DNA of 32,345 nucleotides from a virus: IMG/VR virus record IMGVR_UViG_3300042463_000322, positions 1-32,345 of that record; one strand, written 5' to 3'. A program made the position numbers and the translations under genes. The notes below the pieces were generated by a model, which worked only from the letters and a program-made list of their open reading frames with translations, was not told the origin of the DNA and searched no databases. Shown here piece by piece: positions 8,248 through 15,577 of this stretch. Position 1 is the first letter of the stretch. The number at the start of each line of letters is the position of its first letter.

Positions 8248-9033
8248 ATGAGCGAAGATTTCGCACCCATATCTGATGTAGAACCCGAAGGGTCAACTAG
8301 TTCCAGTGAGGATAGTCATATAGATGATAGCCCATCTTTGGATGTTGCAGAATACTCTAATTATAGAGTCCCTGTAAAATTTGATGGTGAGGAGCAGCAT
8401 ATTCCTCTTTCTGAGGCGATTGCTGGTTATCAACGACAGGCAGATTATACACGCAAGACGCAGGAATTAGCACAGCAGAGAGAATCTCTCAATTTTGCTA
8501 GTTCATTGCAGACAGCACTTGATAGTGACCCTGTTGCTACTCTAGAGTTGTTAAGCCGTCATTACGGCGTAACTTTAGGGCAAGCACAGCAATTGATAGA
8601 CTCTTCCTATGAAGAGGATATGGACCCTAGTGAGCGTAGAATCCGTGAGTTGGACCAGCGTTTGGCACAGTTTGAAGAGTATCAGTCTCAACAGCAGATT
8701 GAGAAAGAAATTTCCCGTTTGCAGGCTAGATATTCTGATTTTGACACAAATGAGGTTGTGCAGACTGCTTTACGCAGTAACTCAACCGATTTAGAAGCAA
8801 TATATAAGCAACTGGCTTTTGATAAAATGATGAAGCAGCGTGAGTTGGAAAGTCAAGCGCAACAGATTAAACAACAGAAGGAAAATTCTGTTGTTGAGGC
8901 TAAGCGTGAGGCTGGTGTAGTTTCTGGTGGCTCTTCGGCTACTGCGAGTACTACAACTGATGCTGTTGAACCTATTACTAATATTTCAGATGCTTGGATG
9001 ATTGCTAAAAGACAATTAAACGCTAATTTTTAA
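8248..9033 (+). CDS. Capsid scaffolding protein
   Basis: 261 residues, acidic and helical, between portal and major capsid protein, the usual scaffold position. The N-terminal 45 residues are disordered and rich in Ser, Asp and Glu. Residues about 45-75 (VKFDGEEQHIPLSEAIAGYQRQADYTRKTQEL) match the pattern seen in many phage scaffolds of the podovirus-like group. Residues 75-220 are coiled-coil rich in Gln and Glu (QQRESL, RIRELDQRLAQFEEYQSQQQIEKEISRLQ, KQRELESQAQQIKQQKE). A Ser/Thr-rich linker leads to a final helix NISDAWMIAKRQLNANF, likely the capsid-binding end. It would fill the procapsid and leave before or during packaging. AGGAG lies 9 bases before the ATG. Confidence 0.85.
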   Translation: MSEDFAPISDVEPEGSTSSSEDSHIDDSPSLDVAEYSNYRVPVKFDGEEQHIPLSEAIAGYQRQADYTRKTQELAQQRESLNFASSLQTALDSDPVATLELLSRHYGVTLGQAQQLIDSSYEEDMDPSERRIRELDQRLAQFEEYQSQQQIEKEISRLQARYSDFDTNEVVQTALRSNSTDLEAIYKQLAFDKMMKQRELESQAQQIKQQKENSVVEAKREAGVVSGGSSATASTTTDAVEPITNISDAWMIAKRQLNANF

Positions 9034-9041
9034 TATTTTCT

Positions 9042-9047
9042 AGGAGG
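9042..9047 (+). promoter_or_regulatory. Strong Shine-Dalgarno of the major capsid gene
   Basis: AGGAGG eight bases before the ATG at 9056, one of the best ribosome sites in the + module, where most genes have weak or no such site. This fits high demand for capsid protein. Confidence 0.7.
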
Positions 9048-9055
9048 AAAATACT

Positions 9056-10024
9056 ATGCCAGCAGGAAACTCAAACTTTGATGCTATTCTTTCAACAACA
9101 CTTGCGAACTATCGTGACCAGTTGACTGATAACATCTTTACAGCACGCCCACTTACATACCACCTTATGAACAAGGGTCGTATTCGTATGCTTAATGGTG
9201 GTACCAAGATTGTTGAGCCTCTGATTTATGGTCAGAACTCAACTGTGGCTCCATACTCTGGTTACGATACGATTTCGTTGACACCACAAACTGGTATTTC
9301 AGCAGCAGAATTTGAATGGAAGCAGTACGCTGCTAGCATTGCAATTTCTGGTATTGAAGAGGCAAAGAACAACGGTGAGCAGGAAATCATTAACTTGCTT
9401 GAAGCCAAAATTATGCAGGCTGAAGAGTCTATGCGTGAAGGTTTCAACCAGATGTTCTTTGGTAACGGAACCGACACCCTTGGTGCTGGTGGTACAGACT
9501 CAGGTAAGTCTTGGAACGGTCTTGGAAACTTGATTGAATCAGGCAACACCGTTGGTGGTATCAACTCAGCAACTGGTCAGGATAATGACTGGTGGCGTTC
9601 GTACGAGGAAAACACTGCTGGTGCTTTGACCCTCGCACAAATGGCTACAGCCTACAACACTGTATCAGTCGGTAACGACCATCCCGATATGGTTCTCACA
9701 ACTCAAACATTGTTTGAGAAGTACGAGTCACTTCTGCAACCACAGGTTCGTTACACGGACACTGCGACAGCAAACGCTGGATTCCAGAACTTGCTGTTCA
9801 AGGCTGCGCCTGTAACTTACGATGTCCACGCACCTGCTGGCAATATGTTCTTTGTTAACTCAAAGTATATGTCACTTGTGGGTCACTCAGGTAAGTGGTT
9901 CTCCAACACGGAGTTCGTACGCCCTGAAAATATGGATGCACGCTACGCTTTGATTATGTGCTACGGTAACCTTACAATCCGTAACCGTAAGAAGCAAGGC
10001 AAGTTGACAGCCAAGACTGCCTAA
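9056..10024 (+). CDS. Major capsid protein (HK97 fold expected)
   Basis: 322 residues, right after scaffold, behind a strong ribosome site. The start NSNFDAILSTTLANYRDQLTDNIFTARPLTYHLMNKGRIRMLNGGTKIVEPLIYGQN is the N-arm and E-loop pattern of HK97-fold capsid proteins in podovirus-like and related phages. It is followed by the spine-helix region ISGIEEAKNNGEQEIINLLEAKIMQAEESMREGFNQMFFGNGT and P- and A-domain strands (PDMVLTTQTLFEKYESLLQPQVRYT; FKAAPVTYDVHAPAGNMFFVNSKYMSL). The C-terminus ends RNRKKQGKLTAKTA. No protease domain or gene is visible, so assembly probably uses an uncleaved scaffold. Codon use differs from the neighbours: C-ending codons such as AAC, ACC and TAC are frequent, as expected for a highly expressed gene. 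Confidence 0.9.
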   Translation: MPAGNSNFDAILSTTLANYRDQLTDNIFTARPLTYHLMNKGRIRMLNGGTKIVEPLIYGQNSTVAPYSGYDTISLTPQTGISAAEFEWKQYAASIAISGIEEAKNNGEQEIINLLEAKIMQAEESMREGFNQMFFGNGTDTLGAGGTDSGKSWNGLGNLIESGNTVGGINSATGQDNDWWRSYEENTAGALTLAQMATAYNTVSVGNDHPDMVLTTQTLFEKYESLLQPQVRYTDTATANAGFQNLLFKAAPVTYDVHAPAGNMFFVNSKYMSLVGHSGKWFSNTEFVRPENMDARYALIMCYGNLTIRNRKKQGKLTAKTA

Positions 10025-10049
10025 TTAGCAGTAGAACAAAGAGGACAAT

Positions 10050-10073
10050 GGTGGGGGATGTATTTCCCCCACC
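10050..10073 (+). terminator. G-rich 9-bp stem-loop after the major capsid gene
   Basis: GGTGGGGGA (10050-10058) and TCCCCCACC (10065-10073) pair perfectly around a 6-base loop. It lies in the 75-base gap between the capsid gene and the first basic protein. There is no T-run after it (TAGTCTGAAATATT follows), so it may be a partial terminator or an mRNA 3' stabiliser lowering expression of the downstream genes. A 13-codon frame (ATG at 10048, behind AGAGGA) runs through it; I do not call it a gene. A similar stem occurs at 31764. Confidence 0.45.
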
Positions 10074-10099
10074 TAGTCTGAAATATTAAGGATTATATA

Positions 10100-10801
10100 A
10101 TGGCTCCTAAACCTAAATTACCTATTGGTGATGACCTTGCAAGATTGCTGAAGTTGGCTTTGGCTGGTGTTAAAGGTCCAGCAAAAAAGGTTCAAGCAAA
10201 CCGTATTGTTGGCAAATTGGAATCAAAGGGTAACCCTGCTGTTTCTGGTATGCGTACTAAAGCAGGCAAGATGGAACAGCAACTTGTTCGTGGCAAAGTT
10301 AAGCGTCGTGAAGTAGGTAAAATTAAAGCAGATGCTGATGCACATATGCGTCGTATGGCTGAACAGGGTAAAAACTGGGATGGTTCTAAAATTAAAAAAG
10401 CAACGAAGCCCCGTAAGGCTGCTCCTAAGAGGAAGTTGACTGTTGCTGAACAGACTGCTGCTGCTGAACGCACTATTGCAAAGCGTGAAATGGATAAGAA
10501 AGTTATTAAAGCGCAAGAAAGAACTTTGAGGGCTACTCGTCTTGGCGATGCTGCTGCTGCTAAAGGCACCAAAAAGGGTCGTGGTGGTAAAGAAATTCCT
10601 ATGTCTAAAAAAGAAGTTAAAAAGGTTGTTCGTCAAGGAAATCTTGCTGGTTCGCAACGAGCAAAAGGTAATGCTACAAAGAAAGCAACTCAAATGAACC
10701 TTCAGGCTAGAATGCAGAATGCACCTGATGCTGCTTCTAAGCGTGCTGCAAGAAATAAGTTACGCAAACATCAAGATACACACGGAAACTTTCTAGGCTA
10801 G
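10100..10801 (+). CDS. Lysine-rich basic protein 1 of 5
   Basis: 233 residues with about 62 Lys or Arg and about 19 Asp or Glu, strongly cationic and rich in Ala. No family is recognised. The N-terminus has PIGDDLARLLKLALAGVKGP, an amphipathic helix with paired Asp that recurs in three of its four neighbours. The remainder consists of Lys/Ala helices and linkers (KRREVGKIKADADAHMRR, KKATKPRKAAPKRK), similar in composition to H1-type histones and mycobacterial HupB tails. AAGGA lies 9 bases before the ATG. Position directly after the capsid gene suggests a virion or assembly role, for example DNA condensation inside the head or binding to the acidic scaffold. This is inference from charge and place. 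Confidence 0.75.
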   Translation: MAPKPKLPIGDDLARLLKLALAGVKGPAKKVQANRIVGKLESKGNPAVSGMRTKAGKMEQQLVRGKVKRREVGKIKADADAHMRRMAEQGKNWDGSKIKKATKPRKAAPKRKLTVAEQTAAAERTIAKREMDKKVIKAQERTLRATRLGDAAAAKGTKKGRGGKEIPMSKKEVKKVVRQGNLAGSQRAKGNATKKATQMNLQARMQNAPDAASKRAARNKLRKHQDTHGNFLG

Positions 10802-10810
10802 GAGATTATT

Positions 10811-11242
10811 ATGAAACAACCAAATCCAAATCCTAAAAATGCCCTTCCTATCAAAAAATATCCTAAAAAAATGTTTAAACGCAGCGATACTGTGAGTGAG
10901 TATATGGATGACGAATCAACACGCAAAAAAACTCCTAGGAAGAAGTTGACTCCTCATACAACTCCAGAGCAAAGACGAACTTTAGAAAGACGACCATTGC
11001 CTAATGGTCGTGCAACTCCACGAGATAAACGAATTTTGCCAAGAGAGTTGACAAGTCCTACTGGTCGTGTAACTCCACGAGATAAACGAATTTTGCCACG
11101 CAAATCTAATATTATTGGTTCTACTGATTCTTTGAACACATCTCGCTTTGCTGGACCATTTAGAAACCCAAAGAATCTAACTGATTCTTTGGGTACAGCC
11201 AGTCCAGTTGCCCGTAAATATCGTAAACTAGGGAGTAAATAA
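10811..11242 (+). CDS. Lysine/arginine-rich basic protein 2 of 5, with internal repeat
   Basis: 143 residues, about 37 Lys or Arg and 12 Asp or Glu, also rich in Pro and Thr, so probably extended. A unit GRxTPRDKRILPR occurs at residues 66-78 and 85-97, and TDSLNT / TDSLGT occurs twice near residues 105 and 124. It is the only member of the cassette without the N-terminal DD-helix motif; it starts KQPNPNPKNALPIKKYPKK. A GGAG site lies 8 bases before the ATG, and the gene ends 2 bases before the next one. Function is unknown; a role with DNA or an acidic partner in the head is inferred. Confidence 0.7.
   Translation: MKQPNPNPKNALPIKKYPKKMFKRSDTVSEYMDDESTRKKTPRKKLTPHTTPEQRRTLERRPLPNGRATPRDKRILPRELTSPTGRVTPRDKRILPRKSNIIGSTDSLNTSRFAGPFRNPKNLTDSLGTASPVARKYRKLGSK
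11006..11101 (+). repeat. Tandem direct repeat within basic protein 2
   Basis: A 36-base unit starting GGTCGTG at 11006 recurs at 11063, 57 bases away. The two copies differ at one base (C/T at the eighth position), pointing to a recent duplication that kept the frame. Confidence 0.7.
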
Positions 11243-11244
11243 TT

Positions 11245-11718
11245 ATGGCTAAGCGTGGACCTGCAATCGGTGGTTTACATTCACAAGGTATTGTGGATGA
11301 TATTCTTATTCCTGTTGCTAAGAAAGTTTTTCGTGCAACAAAAAAGAATGCTTTAAATAAAGAAGTTGCAGTAATTGCTAAACGACACAAAACTTTAAGT
11401 GATGCACGGCGTGCTGGTGCTGTTAAAGAAGTGTACGGTAAAAGCGTAATTTCTCGTAAAGTTGGAAAAGCAAAAAGCACTTCTGCTGAGAAAAAACTTC
11501 GCAAAAATATGCAATCTGGCACTGAAACATCTAATTTTTATCGGAAAAATAAAGGGGACATTGGCTTGCCTACTACATATGCCCCTATTGTTCCAACTAA
11601 GAGCCGATTAACTACTATGCAGAATGAAAAACGAAAAGCAGCAATAGCAAAAATTGCAGCACAAAAAGCAGCAAAGGCTAACAGGCTTGCTCCTCCACGC
11701 CCACCTAAAAAGAAATAA
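11245..11718 (+). CDS. Lysine-rich basic protein 3 of 5
   Basis: 157 residues, about 39 Lys or Arg and 9 Asp or Glu. The N-terminal segment QGIVDDILIPVAKKVFRATKK carries the paired-Asp amphipathic motif seen in proteins 1 and 5 (and loosely in 4). The middle is Lys/Ala-rich. The C-terminus alternates Ala/Lys helix (KRKAAIAKIAAQKAAKANR) and PPRPPKKK, a histone-H1-like tail. Flanking gaps are 2 bases. The start context TAATTATGGCT is shared with several other genes of the module. No enzymatic motif is seen. It is likely a partner of the other basic proteins. Confidence 0.7.
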   Translation: MAKRGPAIGGLHSQGIVDDILIPVAKKVFRATKKNALNKEVAVIAKRHKTLSDARRAGAVKEVYGKSVISRKVGKAKSTSAEKKLRKNMQSGTETSNFYRKNKGDIGLPTTYAPIVPTKSRLTTMQNEKRKAAIAKIAAQKAAKANRLAPPRPPKKK

Positions 11719-11720
11719 TT

Positions 11721-12149
11721 ATGGCTGCTAAAAAACCACAAGATTTGCGTGACATTATAAATGCAGCAAACAAACTGTTTAGCAAGCCGTCACCACGAGG
11801 TGCTACGGCGCAGGCTAGTGCTGTTGTGTCACGGGCGCAGAATGTTAGCAACAAAAGCACACAAGCAGTTGCTAAAGGTAGCAATAAAGCAGTCGCAGGT
11901 ATGACTTCTACAATGAAGTCACAACTTGGTGACCCTAGTAAGGGTTGGAAAGATGTTGCATCAAAAAGTGGTGTGTGGCTTATACCTTATGGTAAAGGTT
12001 ATAAACTTGTTAACAAGGCTATAAAAGGTGCTAAATACTACAAATCAGCGAAGGCTGCTCGTGGCGCAGTTAAAGGTGCCATAGTTCTTGGTGCAGACAC
12101 GGCTTTAAATACTGGTGTAAATAAACTTCCTAGTGGAAAGAAACCTTAA
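11721..12149 (+). CDS. Lysine-rich basic protein 4 of 5
   Basis: 142 residues, about 26 Lys or Arg and 5 Asp or Glu, rich in Ala, Ser and Gly. The N-terminal helix PQDLRDIINAANKLFSKP resembles the paired-Asp helix of its neighbours but has D-L-R-D instead of DD. Residues 75-135 are more hydrophobic (GVWLIPYGKGYKLVNKAIKGAKYYKSAKAARGAVKGAIVLG), an amphipathic region that could bind membrane or protein, which makes a role in DNA ejection conceivable. Gaps to both neighbours are 2 bases. Confidence 0.68.
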   Translation: MAAKKPQDLRDIINAANKLFSKPSPRGATAQASAVVSRAQNVSNKSTQAVAKGSNKAVAGMTSTMKSQLGDPSKGWKDVASKSGVWLIPYGKGYKLVNKAIKGAKYYKSAKAARGAVKGAIVLGADTALNTGVNKLPSGKKP

Positions 12150-12151
12150 TT

Positions 12152-12943
12152 ATGGCTAAGGGAAAACCAGCAATCAACATCCCTCTTGATGATATTGCAA
12201 AACTAGCAAAAAGTTTAACCAAAAAATTTGGTGCTAAAACCTCTAAAAAAATACTGTCAGGTATGACAACCAAGCGTGCAGGTATGGAATATTATAAGCA
12301 ATACCCAATTAACTCGTACCTAAAATACCCCACTTCTCCTGTTACAAAACCAGCCAAAAAGGCTGGTGCTGCTGTAACTAAAGCAAAGCCAAAACCCAAG
12401 GTTAAACCACAGTCTGATATTCCTACTTCTAAGCCTAGTGCTGGTATGAAACCTAAGAAGCCCAAGACTTTGTCCAAGCCTTCTAGACCTAAGAGGGATT
12501 ATATTCCTAAGGGTAAAACTATGGCGCAAACTGCTGCTGAGCAGCGTGCAGCGCAAAGGCGTGCTAATCAGATTCTTCGTCGTACTGGTGATGCCCCTAC
12601 GCCTCGCCCAAGGGGTTCGGCTGTAGAGCCATCTAATGTTCGTGGGTCTATTATTCAGCCCCCTCGTAAGGCTACTATGCGCCCTCCTAAGCCGTCTAAA
12701 GCGTCTTACGAGGCTGATGCACTTAAGGCTGAGATTCGTGCCGATATGAATAAGTTTGGGCGTGGACAGAAGCCGAAGGGTGGGAAGCGTAAGCCTCCTC
12801 CTCCTGCTGGTGGTGTGGCTGCTAAGAAGCCTAAGAGTCCTAAGAAGCCGTCGGGTGGTGCTGCTGCTCGTAAGGCTGAGTATGACGCTATTAAATCTGC
12901 CCTTTCTAAAGCCAAGGCTAGACAGAGGGTTGGTGTTAAATAG
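12152..12943 (+). CDS. Lysine/proline-rich basic protein 5 of 5
   Basis: 263 residues, about 67 Lys or Arg and 14 Asp or Glu, very rich in Lys, Pro and Ala. The N-terminal motif INIPLDDIAKLAKSLTKKFGAKT is the clearest match to basic protein 1. From residue about 65 it is largely KPK, PKK and PSK repeats, like histone tails, with short helices (TAAEQRAAQRRANQILRR, ARKAEYDAIKSALSKAKARQR). Such sequence should be disordered until bound to DNA or an acidic surface. It ends in TAG whose G opens the fifth GAAC element, so the cassette seems to end here. Confidence 0.72.
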   Translation: MAKGKPAINIPLDDIAKLAKSLTKKFGAKTSKKILSGMTTKRAGMEYYKQYPINSYLKYPTSPVTKPAKKAGAAVTKAKPKPKVKPQSDIPTSKPSAGMKPKKPKTLSKPSRPKRDYIPKGKTMAQTAAEQRAAQRRANQILRRTGDAPTPRPRGSAVEPSNVRGSIIQPPRKATMRPPKPSKASYEADALKAEIRADMNKFGRGQKPKGGKRKPPPPAGGVAAKKPKSPKKPSGGAAARKAEYDAIKSALSKAKARQRVGVK

Positions 12944-12964
12944 AACAAATTACTTATTAGTATG
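12943..12964 (+). promoter_or_regulatory. GAAC-N8-TA start-site element, copy 5
   Basis: GAAC, eight bases, TATTAGT and the ATG at 12962, with the same 22-base span as the other copies. It marks the boundary between the basic cassette and the connector genes. Confidence 0.4.
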
Positions 12965-13225
12965 AGTAATTCTGGTTCTATTTCTTCGCACGCCCTTGTT
13001 GGTTCTATTCCTGCACATTCGTTGTATGGGGAACCTGTTTATGGTCAACGCCCTGCTGGTGAGGGTGAGAATTCTACTTTGGCTGCTGCTTCTGGTCCTT
13101 ATTTGGGGCGTGGTAATAAGTGTTCGGCTAAAGAGGATACTTGTGAGGGTATGCGTGTAAAGGATGAGGTGTTGTGTATGGGGCATCTTCGTTCGTCTAA
13201 GAAAGTGGTGAAGGATGGCGTATAA
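12962..13225 (+). CDS. Small Cys/His-motif protein before the adaptor
   Basis: 87 residues. The first half is Ser/Gly-rich and flexible. The second half has C54, C61, C72 and H75 in NKCSAKEDTCEGMRVKDEVLCMGH, suited to binding one zinc. Small proteins with this CxnC...CxxH pattern occur in structural regions of other phages without a known job. It overlaps the adaptor gene by 11 bases, implying coupled translation and perhaps a head-completion role. It has no signal peptide or membrane span. Confidence 0.65.
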   Translation: MSNSGSISSHALVGSIPAHSLYGEPVYGQRPAGEGENSTLAAASGPYLGRGNKCSAKEDTCEGMRVKDEVLCMGHLRSSKKVVKDGV

Positions 13226-13934
13226 GGCTATGACGGCAGCCGATATTCGGTCTGCCGTTCGTTCTATAACTGATTTGGATTCTACTGATTTGTCGGATTC
13301 TTTGTTGGATTTGTATATTCGTGATGGTTACTACCGTATTTTGGATACTGAGAAGCGTTGGTCGTTTTTAGAGTATTCGTTTGATTTCAGTACCCGTACT
13401 GGTGTTCGTGCGTATGAATTGTCCACGCTAACTGATGAACCTATGGGGCAAATTTCTAGTATTATAGATAATCGTGGTACTGGTTACCGTATGGATATGA
13501 TTGGCTTTGATATGGCTGAGCAAACCTATACTGGTTCGTACGACACTAATGCTGACCCTTTGTTTTATGCTTTGTGGGGTGGGTCTATTCATTTGTATCC
13601 AAAGCCGAACAATGTTCGGACTTTGGTTGCTCGTGGTTATCGTGAACCGTTGGATTGGCAAACTGAAGGTGGCGATGTTGATGCTATTCCTAGTTTGCAT
13701 TTCCCTCTTGTTTATTATGCGTGCAGTCGTGTGTATCAGCAACTTGAAGATACTGCTATGGCTCAAATGTATAAGGGTGCTTTTGATGAGGGTGTGGCTT
13801 TGGCTGTTAAGAATGCGACGACACCTAATAGTCATAACCTTATGCGTTTGAACGCTGGTCAAACCGAGAACCGACCTACCTATAATGGTTGGATTCGCTC
13901 TTTGGGTAGTAGCCGTTCTAATTGGGGTTTGTAA
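13215..13934 (+). CDS. Head-to-tail adaptor (connector) protein
   Basis: 239 residues. The N-terminal helical pattern MTAADIRSAVRSITDLDSTDLSDSLLDLYIRDGYYRI and the strand region WSFLEYSFDFSTRTGVRAYELS are typical of phage adaptor proteins that dock under the portal. Next come SGSYDTNADPLFYALWGGSIHLYPKP and a C-terminal helical hairpin (PLVYYACSRVYQQLEDTAMAQMYKGAFDEGVALAV), as in the gp6/gp4-like adaptors of podovirus-type particles. It lies between capsid and tail genes, the expected place. A 12-bp stem with one bulged base (13599-13626) sits inside the gene. Confidence 0.78.
   Translation: MAYKAMTAADIRSAVRSITDLDSTDLSDSLLDLYIRDGYYRILDTEKRWSFLEYSFDFSTRTGVRAYELSTLTDEPMGQISSIIDNRGTGYRMDMIGFDMAEQTYTGSYDTNADPLFYALWGGSIHLYPKPNNVRTLVARGYREPLDWQTEGGDVDAIPSLHFPLVYYACSRVYQQLEDTAMAQMYKGAFDEGVALAVKNATTPNSHNLMRLNAGQTENRPTYNGWIRSLGSSRSNWGL
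13599..13626 (+). repeat. 12-bp bulged stem-loop in the adaptor gene
   Basis: CCAAAG plus CCGAAC (13599-13610) pairs with GTTCGG (13614-13619), a bulged A at 13620, then CTTTGG (13621-13626). The loop is AAT. Its geometry equals that of 14701-14728: 28 bases, 3-base loop, one bulge on the 3' arm. Confidence 0.5.
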
Positions 13935-15575
13935 ATGGCTCAGATTCAAATTTTTGAGCAGAAAGATTTTACTGGTGGGTTGAATTTGCGTTCGGACCAG
14001 TTTCAGTTGGCTAATAATGAGTCGCCTGAAATGTTGAATGTTGAAGTTGACCCTAGAGGTGGTGTTTTTAGTCGTGGTGGTATGACCCGTATTAACCCTA
14101 CTAATGTGGCTGGTACTTGGGAACCAGATAAATTGCATTCTTTTTATAGTTCTACACATCATATTATGATGTCAAATAATCATAATGTGTTTAAATCTAC
14201 TGGTGCTGATTTTACTCGTCTTGATGTTTCCAGTGGTGTTCCTATTGTTTCTACTTCTCCTCACGGTGTTTGTTTTGCTTCTTGGGGTAATAATCTTTAT
14301 ATGTCGCTTGGTTCTAGTTCTACTGCTGGTGCATACAAATGGGATGGTGTAGCCACTTATGCTACTAACTTAACTCGTTCTGGTACTGCTCCTAACGCTT
14401 GGCAGACACGCAGTAGTGCTTCTGCTGGTAAATTTCCACAGTGTGAACATATTGCTGTTCACGCCAATAAAATGTGGGCTGCTAACACTGTTGAGGGTGG
14501 AGTTAGTTACCCTAATCGGGTTCGTTTTTCTGATGAGTCGCTACCTGAAAACTGGGTTGAAGAGGACCATATTGATATTCAAGGTGGTGGACCTTCTATT
14601 ATAGCAATTGTGTCTGTTAATGGTGTGCTGCTTGTTTTTAAACAATCAGCAATTTACGCTATTTATGGTTATGACTATAATGATTTTCGTGTAGTTGCAT
14701 TGAGTGAACAACTTGGTTGTTCATCTCATCACGCTTTGGCTGCTTCGGATTCAGGTGTTTATTTTTTTAGTAGCAACCACGGTTTGTTTTACACTAACGG
14801 TAATAGTGTCGTGGACATTTTTCAACCGTTACGACCATTGTTTGATTTGGGTCGTATTAATACGGCTTCTGAAAATTCTATTAGTGTTTCGTGGATTGGT
14901 CGTCGTGTGTGGTTGTCTTTGCCTTATTCGGAAACAACACCTGTTGAATATCCTAGTGTGAACTTCGTGTTTGACCCTAGTATGAATTCGTACACTATGT
15001 TTAAAACAGCCGACAATAAGGGACTTATTGGTGGGTGTGATTTTACAACGGTAACTGGTTTGGATTTGCGTCTTGCAATTCATCCTAGTACGCCTGCTGT
15101 TATGCAGGTTGACCGTTATTCTGTTGATGCTGATTATATTAATGTTGATGGGTCTTTAACTGGTTTTGCTAGTTATTATCGTACTAAATGGTTTGATGCT
15201 GGTTCTTATATGCAGCGTAAAATGTTTAGACGACCAGAGTTGGTTTTGCGTGAAACAGATTCTCAACAGACACTAAATGTTAAGGTGTATCACGACTTTC
15301 AGGAGGCGTTGGGTTCCGAGAAGCGTGAGTTTAGTTTGACACAAACATCTACTGCTGAGGGTTTGGTGTGGAATGAAAATTGGGCTTTAGAACCTGCTGG
15401 TGGTACACCATATGGTGAATCTTGGTCTAACGAAACATTGGGTGGCAGTATTGCTACTGCATCTAATCTTGGTTTATGTAAAACAGTTCAACTTCGGTTT
15501 AGTGGTGAAGCCACAAAACCGTGGGGTATTAATAGCATTGGATACAAATGGAGTCCAAGAAGGGTTAAAGGATAA
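13935..15575 (+). CDS. Tail nozzle/hub protein, propeller-like
   Basis: 546 residues. Repeating beta-sheet blades are suggested by WGNNLYMSLGSSSTAGAYKWDG, CEHIAVHANKMWAANTV, IIAIVSVNGVLLVFKQSAIYAIYGYD, GVYFFSSNHGLFYTNGNSVVDI, ISVSWIGRRVWLSLPY and PSVNFVFDPSMNSYTMF. This pattern fits the large propeller-type proteins that form the nozzle or hub of short tails, downstream of the adaptor. The start NLRSDQFQLANNESPEMLNVEVDPRGGVFSRGGM is characteristic of this class. The C-terminal third is a separate beta domain. It starts one base after the adaptor stop and ends 2 bases before the collar gene. Confidence 0.72.
   Translation: MAQIQIFEQKDFTGGLNLRSDQFQLANNESPEMLNVEVDPRGGVFSRGGMTRINPTNVAGTWEPDKLHSFYSSTHHIMMSNNHNVFKSTGADFTRLDVSSGVPIVSTSPHGVCFASWGNNLYMSLGSSSTAGAYKWDGVATYATNLTRSGTAPNAWQTRSSASAGKFPQCEHIAVHANKMWAANTVEGGVSYPNRVRFSDESLPENWVEEDHIDIQGGGPSIIAIVSVNGVLLVFKQSAIYAIYGYDYNDFRVVALSEQLGCSSHHALAASDSGVYFFSSNHGLFYTNGNSVVDIFQPLRPLFDLGRINTASENSISVSWIGRRVWLSLPYSETTPVEYPSVNFVFDPSMNSYTMFKTADNKGLIGGCDFTTVTGLDLRLAIHPSTPAVMQVDRYSVDADYINVDGSLTGFASYYRTKWFDAGSYMQRKMFRRPELVLRETDSQQTLNVKVYHDFQEALGSEKREFSLTQTSTAEGLVWNENWALEPAGGTPYGESWSNETLGGSIATASNLGLCKTVQLRFSGEATKPWGINSIGYKWSPRRVKG
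14701..14728 (+). repeat. 12-bp bulged stem-loop in the tail nozzle gene
   Basis: TGAG plus TGAACAAC (14701-14712) pairs with GTTGTTCA (14716-14723), a bulged T at 14724, then CTCA (14725-14728). The loop is TTG. Confidence 0.5.
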
Positions 15576-15577
15576 TT

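Noticed and set aside
10048-10089. 13-codon frame behind AGAGGA between the capsid and first basic protein
   Set aside because: It mainly translates the G-rich hairpin and has no continuation; treated as part of a regulatory gap.
10192-10693. Two long - strand frames opposite basic protein 1
   Set aside because: Antisense shadows of Lys/Ala codons; no start signal and no room in the operon layout.
13428-14162. 244-codon - strand frame rich in Thr, Ser, Ile and Arg opposite adaptor and nozzle genes
   Set aside because: Composition is the complement of T-ending codons; it crosses the junction of two well-supported genes.
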